Positions 7,040 to 9,916 of a stretch of 9,916 nucleotides of DNA are shown here, piece by piece; position 1 is the first letter of the stretch; each line of letters starts with the position of its first letter. The position numbers and the translations under genes are program-made. A model generated the notes under the pieces. That model saw only the letters and a list, made by a program, of their open reading frames with translations, made no database searches and had not been told where the DNA came from. Source of the DNA: an uncultured Bacteroidales bacterium (GTDB lineage: Bacteria > Bacteroidota > Bacteroidia > Bacteroidales > Bacteroidaceae); assembly GCA_937896105.1 (NCBI GenBank), contig CALBKR010000238.1:1-9916 (forward strand), in the 5' to 3' direction.

Positions 7040-7058
7040 AGGTTTGAAATAAAAACCT
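7040..7058. promoter_or_regulatory. Inverted repeat overlapping the HTH gene promoter (possible operator)
   Basis: AGGTTT (7040-7045) and AAACCT (7053-7058) form a perfect 6-bp inverted repeat with a 7-bp gap. It covers the -33 box and half of the promoter spacer. A protein bound here would block RNA polymerase, so repression, possibly by the encoded HTH protein itself, is a reasonable idea. The repeat is short and chance is not excluded. Confidence 0.35.
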
Positions 7059-7073
7059 AACTCCCTATTTTTG
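7043..7073 (+). promoter_or_regulatory. Consensus promoter of the small HTH gene
   Basis: TTTG (7043-7046), 19 bp, then TATTTTTG (7066-7073), an exact match to the Bacteroidota consensus. Transcription should begin near 7080, leaving a leader of about 105 nt before the ATG at 7187, longer than at the other promoters here. Confidence 0.8.
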
Positions 7074-7090
7074 TGCAAATAATATAAATT

Positions 7091-7131
7091 TATCGCAAAA
7101 AAAACAAGAAAACATTTTTCAAGTTGCGATA
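7091..7131 (+). promoter_or_regulatory. Stem-loop in the 5' leader of the HTH gene
   Basis: TATCGCAA (7091-7098) is perfectly complementary to TTGCGATA (7124-7131). Inside the 25-nt loop, GAAAA-CAT-TTTTC (7108-7120) can form a second short stem. The structure starts about 10 nt after the expected transcript start. It could affect mRNA stability or translation. It does not match a riboswitch class that can be recognised here. Confidence 0.35.
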
Positions 7132-7186
7132 TGCTTTGACAACGGTTTCATAAGAACCCACTGTATAACATTTTATTTCAGGCAGA

Positions 7187-7405
7187 ATGATTCATATTGG
7201 AAGTATCATAAAAAAGCGTTTCGATGCCCAAGGAGCTTCGGTATCCTGGTTTGCGAAGGAATTATGCTGCGACAGGACAAACATCTACAGCATCTTCAAA
7301 CGCGAGAGCATCGACACAGCCTTGCTTGAGAAAATATCGGTAATTCTGAAACACGATTTTTTCCAATATTACAGCCGCGACATCAACATCCCGAATAACG
7401 AATAA
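7187..7405 (+). CDS. Small helix-turn-helix protein (Bacteroidota orphan HTH type)
   Basis: A 72-residue basic protein that is almost entirely one HTH domain. Helix 1 is at about 3-13. The HTH core is VSWFAKELCCDRTNIYSIFKR (19-39), with the recognition helix in DRTNIYSIFKR. A C-terminal helix with DFFQYYS lies at 57-63. This pattern (LCCDRTNIY...SIDT..L..IS..L..DFF.YYS) is common in small Bacteroidota proteins annotated as XRE-like or orphan transcriptional regulators, whose targets are mostly unknown. There is no ligand domain. It is a single-gene transcript with its own consensus promoter, an inverted repeat over that promoter, a long leader and its own terminator, so autoregulation is plausible but inferred. 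The ATG at 7187 is the only start that fits. Confidence 0.82.
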   Translation: MIHIGSIIKKRFDAQGASVSWFAKELCCDRTNIYSIFKRESIDTALLEKISVILKHDFFQYYSRDINIPNNE

Positions 7406-7412
7406 AAACAAG

Positions 7413-7440
7413 GGGGTATGTGCACCCGTGCATCATCCCC
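7413..7440 (+). other. GC-rich hairpin just after the HTH stop codon
   Basis: GGGG (7413-7416) pairs with CCCC (7437-7440), ATG (7418-7420) with CAT (7434-7436), and TGCA (7421-7424) with TGCA (7429-7432) around loop CCCG. T7417 and T7433 are left out as single-base bulges. This gives 11 pairs, separate from the terminator hairpin 5 nt downstream. It has no T run of its own. It may protect the transcript's 3' end or serve minus-strand transcription from the convergent gene. Confidence 0.45.
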
Positions 7441-7445
7441 TCTTT

Positions 7446-7486
7446 GAGGAAAACGGATATCTCTGCCCGTTTTCCTCTTTTTTTTT
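7446..7486 (+). terminator. Strong rho-independent terminator of the HTH gene
   Basis: GAGGAAAACGG (7446-7456) is perfectly complementary to CCGTTTTCCTC (7467-7477) with a 10-nt loop. T9 follows at 7478-7486. The T run is only on the plus strand, so it terminates the HTH transcript. The stem could also slow the convergent lipoprotein transcript. Confidence 0.92.
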
Positions 7487-7506
7487 GCAGCTTTGCCCGC
7501 ACACTG

Positions 7507-7890
7507 TTACCTGAAGCGTACAAACTCGCCACGGTATTCCCCATTCCTCAGAACTAACCTGTTACCATAGATTTCAACATCATAGGTATATTGGTCACGA
7601 TAGAAATTTGAATACAGCAAGAGGTGTCCGTACGAAATCTCATATGTACCGCCATCAACCTCGGACTGAGACTCGCCACGCGCATTCTGGTAGTTATATA
7701 TGTATGTCCAGTTGCCCGAAGGCGTGAAGGAAAATTCCTCTTCCTCGAACATAAAGTTATCCTCATAGTAATAGCTCCAGCTACCGATAATCTCCTCTTC
7801 AAGACGCCAGTCCTCATTCTCGCACGATGTCAAAAGGAATGCGGCAAGCATCACCGGCAACAGCATTGTTTTTCTTAAAATTGTTTTCAT
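7507..7890 (-). CDS. Small putative lipoprotein with a lipocalin-like beta-rich domain
   Basis: A 127-residue protein with a type II signal peptide: basic start MKTILRK, hydrophobic core, and lipobox LTSC with the lipidated cysteine at 23. The residues after it (C-E-N-E-D-W) are acidic, similar to the lipoprotein surface-export signals described in Bacteroidota, so surface exposure is possible. The mature part begins with IIGSW (34-38), then alternates aromatic and polar residues in likely beta strands (WTYIYNYQ, EVDGGTYEI, LVLRNGEYRGEF). This is the pattern of small lipocalin-like proteins common in the phylum, which have no settled function. It is convergent with the HTH gene, whose terminator ends 20 bp from its stop codon. 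The start at 7890 is the ATG that includes the signal peptide. Family is tentative; lipoprotein status is fairly sure. Confidence 0.75.
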   Translation of the reverse strand: MKTILRKTMLLPVMLAAFLLTSCENEDWRLEEEIIGSWSYYYEDNFMFEEEEFSFTPSGNWTYIYNYQNARGESQSEVDGGTYEISYGHLLLYSNFYRDQYTYDVEIYGNRLVLRNGEYRGEFVRFR

Positions 7891-7941
7891 AGTGTCTGTC
7901 GTTTATACAATTAGACTATAAACCATCATATTTGTTTAATG

Positions 7942-7970
7942 CAAAGAAAATAAAAAAAATTCATACCAAA
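7942..7970 (-). promoter_or_regulatory. Weak candidate promoter of the lipoprotein gene
   Basis: On the minus strand TTTG (7967-7970) is followed after 17 bp by TTTCTTTG (7942-7949). The -7 box has one mismatch to TAnnTTTG and the spacer is shorter than usual. It lies about 50 bp upstream of the start codon, which is a plausible distance. Confidence 0.3.
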
Positions 7971-8111
7971 TATAATTGAGAGGTAAAATATATAATAAAG
8001 ACAAGCTGTCTGCATCACACCCTTGCCAATCTACATCCGGCAACCTGCCTCACCATAATTCTATACTGAAATAATTATCGGCAATTTTTTTATTTATTTT
8101 ATAAACTTGTT

Positions 8112-8119
8112 TATATTTG
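8112..8119 (+). promoter_or_regulatory. -7 promoter element for the membrane-protein/winged-helix pair
   Basis: TATATTTG is an exact TAnnTTTG match, 45 bp upstream of the ATG at 8165. The region 19-22 bp upstream is T-rich (8085-8100) but lacks a clear TTTG. The promoter may be weaker or regulated. Confidence 0.6.
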
Positions 8120-8164
8120 CACAGGTATTTTGATTAAAGACTTTTAAACTTAAACAAAACAATT

Positions 8165-8752
8165 ATGGAAAAGAATGAAATGACACCCGAGAAGAGTTTG
8201 CAAATAATAAGCGAAGCCATTGCCAGGAGCAGAAAGGATTTTGAAAAGAGTGCAGGAACACCTCTTATAATATGGGGTACAACCGTGCTTTTCTTCTCAC
8301 TAATCATCTGGCTGCTGTTGAAAGAGAGTGGTGATGCAAGGTGGAATTACCTTTGGTTCTGTATTCCGGCCGTTGGCTCGCCAATATCACACATAGTATT
8401 AAAAGGAAGAGAAAAGAATGAGCCTGAGAATTTTATAAGCAGTACTCTTGCACATATTTGGATAACATATGGTATATTTGCAACGACATTGGCAGCGACA
8501 TTCGTACTCATTACTCCACAGCAGACGAGTTCCATAGGAATACTCACTGCTGCACTTATGGGATTTGCAGCAGTAATGACCGGAATGGTATTGAAAAACC
8601 GTATCATTATTGTAGGCGGTTTCATCACCGGTATCGGATGCACCGTTGCCTTGTTCTTTATGGACGGATGGGACTCTTCACTTCTATTTGCCGCAGCAGC
8701 AGTGATAAACCTGATTGTTCCCGGAGCAATAATGAATAAGAAAGCAAAATAA
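8165..8752 (+). CDS. Uncharacterised six-helix membrane protein
   Basis: A 195-residue protein. It has a short cytoplasmic-type amphipathic start (1-31, EKSLQIISEAIARSRKDFEKS) and six likely membrane helices at about 33-53, 60-79, 95-116, 122-142, 146-166 and 171-190. It ends in the basic tail NKKAK. No catalytic motif, transporter signature or metal site is visible. It starts an apparent two-gene operon: a winged-helix regulator begins 11 bp after its stop codon. Pairs of a small membrane protein with a small winged-helix protein recur in Bacteroidota, from general knowledge of the phylum. A sensor, or the regulated target of the partner, is possible. The N-terminal segment could contact the partner. 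Function is unknown. Confidence 0.8.
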   Translation: MEKNEMTPEKSLQIISEAIARSRKDFEKSAGTPLIIWGTTVLFFSLIIWLLLKESGDARWNYLWFCIPAVGSPISHIVLKGREKNEPENFISSTLAHIWITYGIFATTLAATFVLITPQQTSSIGILTAALMGFAAVMTGMVLKNRIIIVGGFITGIGCTVALFFMDGWDSSLLFAAAAVINLIVPGAIMNKKAK

Positions 8753-8763
8753 AGCCGAATACT

Positions 8764-9051
8764 ATGTTCAAGAAACTGGATCCACTACTACACTCCGAAC
8801 TGCGACTTGCAGTAATGTCCATTCTTGTAAATTGTGAAGAGGCCGATTTCGTATACCTTCGCAAGAGTACCGGCGCAACGGCCGGCAACCTGAGTGTGCA
8901 GATAGATAAACTGGCAAGCGCAGGATACATAAGTATAGAAAAAGGCTTCAAAGAGAGGAAGCCGCACACAGTCTGCAAAATAACACAAAGCGGTCTGGAT
9001 GCATTCGAAGAATATGTTGAAGCCTTGAAGGGGTACTTAAAGATAAAATAG
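8764..9051 (+). CDS. Small winged-helix transcriptional regulator (HTH_34/MarR-like)
   Basis: A 95-residue cytoplasmic protein made of one winged-helix domain. L8-HSELRLAVMSIL (helix 1), ADFVYLRKSTGATAGNLSVQIDKLASAGYI (helices 2-3, about 27-56; recognition helix in TAGNLSVQIDKL), then a wing with KGFKERKPHTVCKIT (60-74) and a terminal helix FEEYVEALKGYL (81-92). This is the layout of the winged-helix family found in short Bacteroidota and archaeal regulators (Pfam HTH_34), distantly related to MarR and ArsR. No metal-binding cysteine pair is in place, so metal sensing is not indicated. It is translated from the same transcript as the membrane protein 11 bp upstream and is probably that gene's partner or repressor. 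It is followed by a bidirectional terminator. Confidence 0.88.
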   Translation: MFKKLDPLLHSELRLAVMSILVNCEEADFVYLRKSTGATAGNLSVQIDKLASAGYISIEKGFKERKPHTVCKITQSGLDAFEEYVEALKGYLKIK

Positions 9052-9062
9052 AATATATATAG

Positions 9063-9112
9063 CCATAAACAACAAAGCCATTGGAATTTTCCAATGGCTT
9101 TGTTGTTTATGG
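9063..9112. terminator. Bidirectional terminator, 50-bp perfect palindrome
   Basis: Arms from 9063 and 9112 match without a mismatch for 24 bp (CCATAAACAACAAAGCCATTGG with its complement, extended by AA/TT) around a two-base centre at 9087-9088. A realistic hairpin loop would use a few more bases. It starts 11 bp after the winged-helix stop and ends 15 bp before the groL stop on the other strand. Each strand has a T-rich 3' arm (TTTGTTGTTTAT), so it can end both convergent transcripts. Confidence 0.85.
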
Positions 9113-9127
9113 TAATGCGGACATCAA

Positions 9128-9916
9128 TTACATCATACCGCCCATTCCACCCATTCCGGGTGCGCCCATAGGCATTTCGGGCTTCTCCTCTTTCTTTTCA
9201 ACGATGACACACTCGGTAGTGAGGAACATACCTGCAATTGAAGCAGCGTTCTCAAGTGCTACACGTGTCACCTTTGCGGGGTCAACGACACCTGCAGCAA
9301 AGAGGTTCTCATAGACATCGGCACGTGCATTGTAACCGAAATCGCCCTTGCCCTCGCGCACCTTCTGCACCACAACAGCACCCTCCTTGCCGGCATTGGC
9401 AACAATCTGGCGCAAAGGCTCTTCGATAGCACGTTTTACGATAGCCACACCGGTCTTCTCATCCTCGTTAACGGTTGCAATGCCCTCGAGAGAGTCGATA
9501 GAACGGATATAAGCAACACCGCCACCGGGCACGATACCCTCTTCAATAGCAGCACGTGTAGCGCACAAAGCGTCGTCCACACGGTCCTTCTTCTCCTTCA
9601 TCTCAACCTCAGAAGCAGCACCAACGTAGAGCACAGCCACGCCACCGGCCAACTTTGCCAGGCGCTCCTGCAGCTTCTCCTTGTCGTAGTCGCTCTTTGT
9701 CGCAGCTATCTGTGCCTTTATCTGCGCTACACGCTGTGCGATAGCCTCCTTGTCGCCATTGCCATCGACAATGGTAGTGTTGTCCTTGCTCACTGTAATC
9801 TTGCCGCAAGTACCCAACATCTCCAAGGTAGCCTGCTCAAGCTTGATACCCTTCTCCTCGCTTATGACGATACCGCCTGTGAGTGTTGCGATATCCTCGA
9901 GCATATCCTTGCGACG
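9128..9916 (-). CDS. groL: Chaperonin GroEL, C-terminal 262 residues, 5' end beyond the window
   Basis: ATP-driven 60-kDa chaperonin that folds proteins inside a tetradecameric ring with GroES. The visible part corresponds to about the second half of the family's ~545 residues. It runs from [15 protein letters not shown] in the apical domain, through [20 protein letters not shown], to the end. The equatorial segment [16 protein letters not shown] carries the ATP-hydrolysis Asp (D398 in E. coli numbering), followed by the GGG nucleotide loop ([10 protein letters not shown]). [17 protein letters not shown] has the Asp that corresponds to D495. The protein ends in the usual Gly-Gly-Met tail (GMGGMGGMM). 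The reading frame is open through the right edge (first complete codon at 9914-9916), so the gene is partial only because the window ends. groS would be expected upstream, outside the window. Confidence 0.99.
   Translation of the reverse strand, partial: RRKDMLEDIATLTGGIVISEEKGIKLEQATLEMLGTCGKITVSKDNTTIVDGNGDKEAIAQRVAQIKAQIAATKSDYDKEKLQERLAKLAGGVAVLYVGAASEVEMKEKKDRVDDALCATRAAIEEGIVPGGGVAYIRSIDSLEGIATVNEDEKTGVAIVKRAIEEPLRQIVANAGKEGAVVVQKVREGKGDFGYNARADVYENLFAAGVVDPAKVTRVALENAASIAGMFLTTECVIVEKKEEKPEMPMGAPGMGGMGGMM

Noticed and set aside
6957..7052. A 31-codon open frame in the AT-rich gap before the HTH gene
   Set aside because: It runs through the operator-like repeat and the -33 box of the HTH promoter, has no promoter of its own, and is short enough to be random.

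Overview
The window looks like chromosomal sequence from a member of the Bacteroidales (Bacteroidota). Several intergenic regions carry the Bacteroidota primary-sigma promoter, TTTG then about 19-22 nt then TAnnTTTG, and there are no Shine-Dalgarno sites. The gene content also fits: a secreted GH85 endoglycosidase, a Bacteroidota-type Crp/Fnr protein, menaquinone genes and a small orphan HTH protein. The genus cannot be fixed from the sequence alone. Prevotellaceae, Bacteroidaceae and Muribaculaceae are all possible.

Left part (1-2970): a GH85 endo-beta-N-acetylglucosaminidase on the minus strand appears to be broken by a single-base frameshift near 232-240. Its reading continues in another frame to the left edge. 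A 244-bp region with two operator-like inverted repeats separates it from a divergent Crp/Fnr-family regulator.

Middle part (2971-6796): a tRNA-Arg(UCU) sits between a perfect promoter and a strong terminator. An apparent operon follows: a bile acid:sodium symporter (BASS/SBF) family transporter, menG (ubiE) and menA. The last two are the final two steps of menaquinone synthesis. fabG (fatty-acid elongation) then has its own consensus promoter and a strong terminator.

Right part (6797-9916): an AT-rich intergenic region leads to a 72-aa HTH protein that has an unusual amount of flanking structure. There is an inverted repeat over the promoter, an 8-bp leader stem and two hairpins after the stop codon. 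Next come a convergent small acidic-leader lipoprotein, then a two-gene cassette (six-helix membrane protein plus small winged-helix regulator). A 50-bp perfect palindrome, which should act as a bidirectional terminator, separates the cassette from the 3' end of groL (GroEL), which runs off the right edge.

Most genes are housekeeping or familiar. There is no sign of a CRISPR array, insertion sequence, prophage or defence island. The items most worth a second look are the broken GH85 gene, the transporter coupled to menG-menA, the structured small HTH locus, and the uncharacterised membrane-protein/winged-helix pair.
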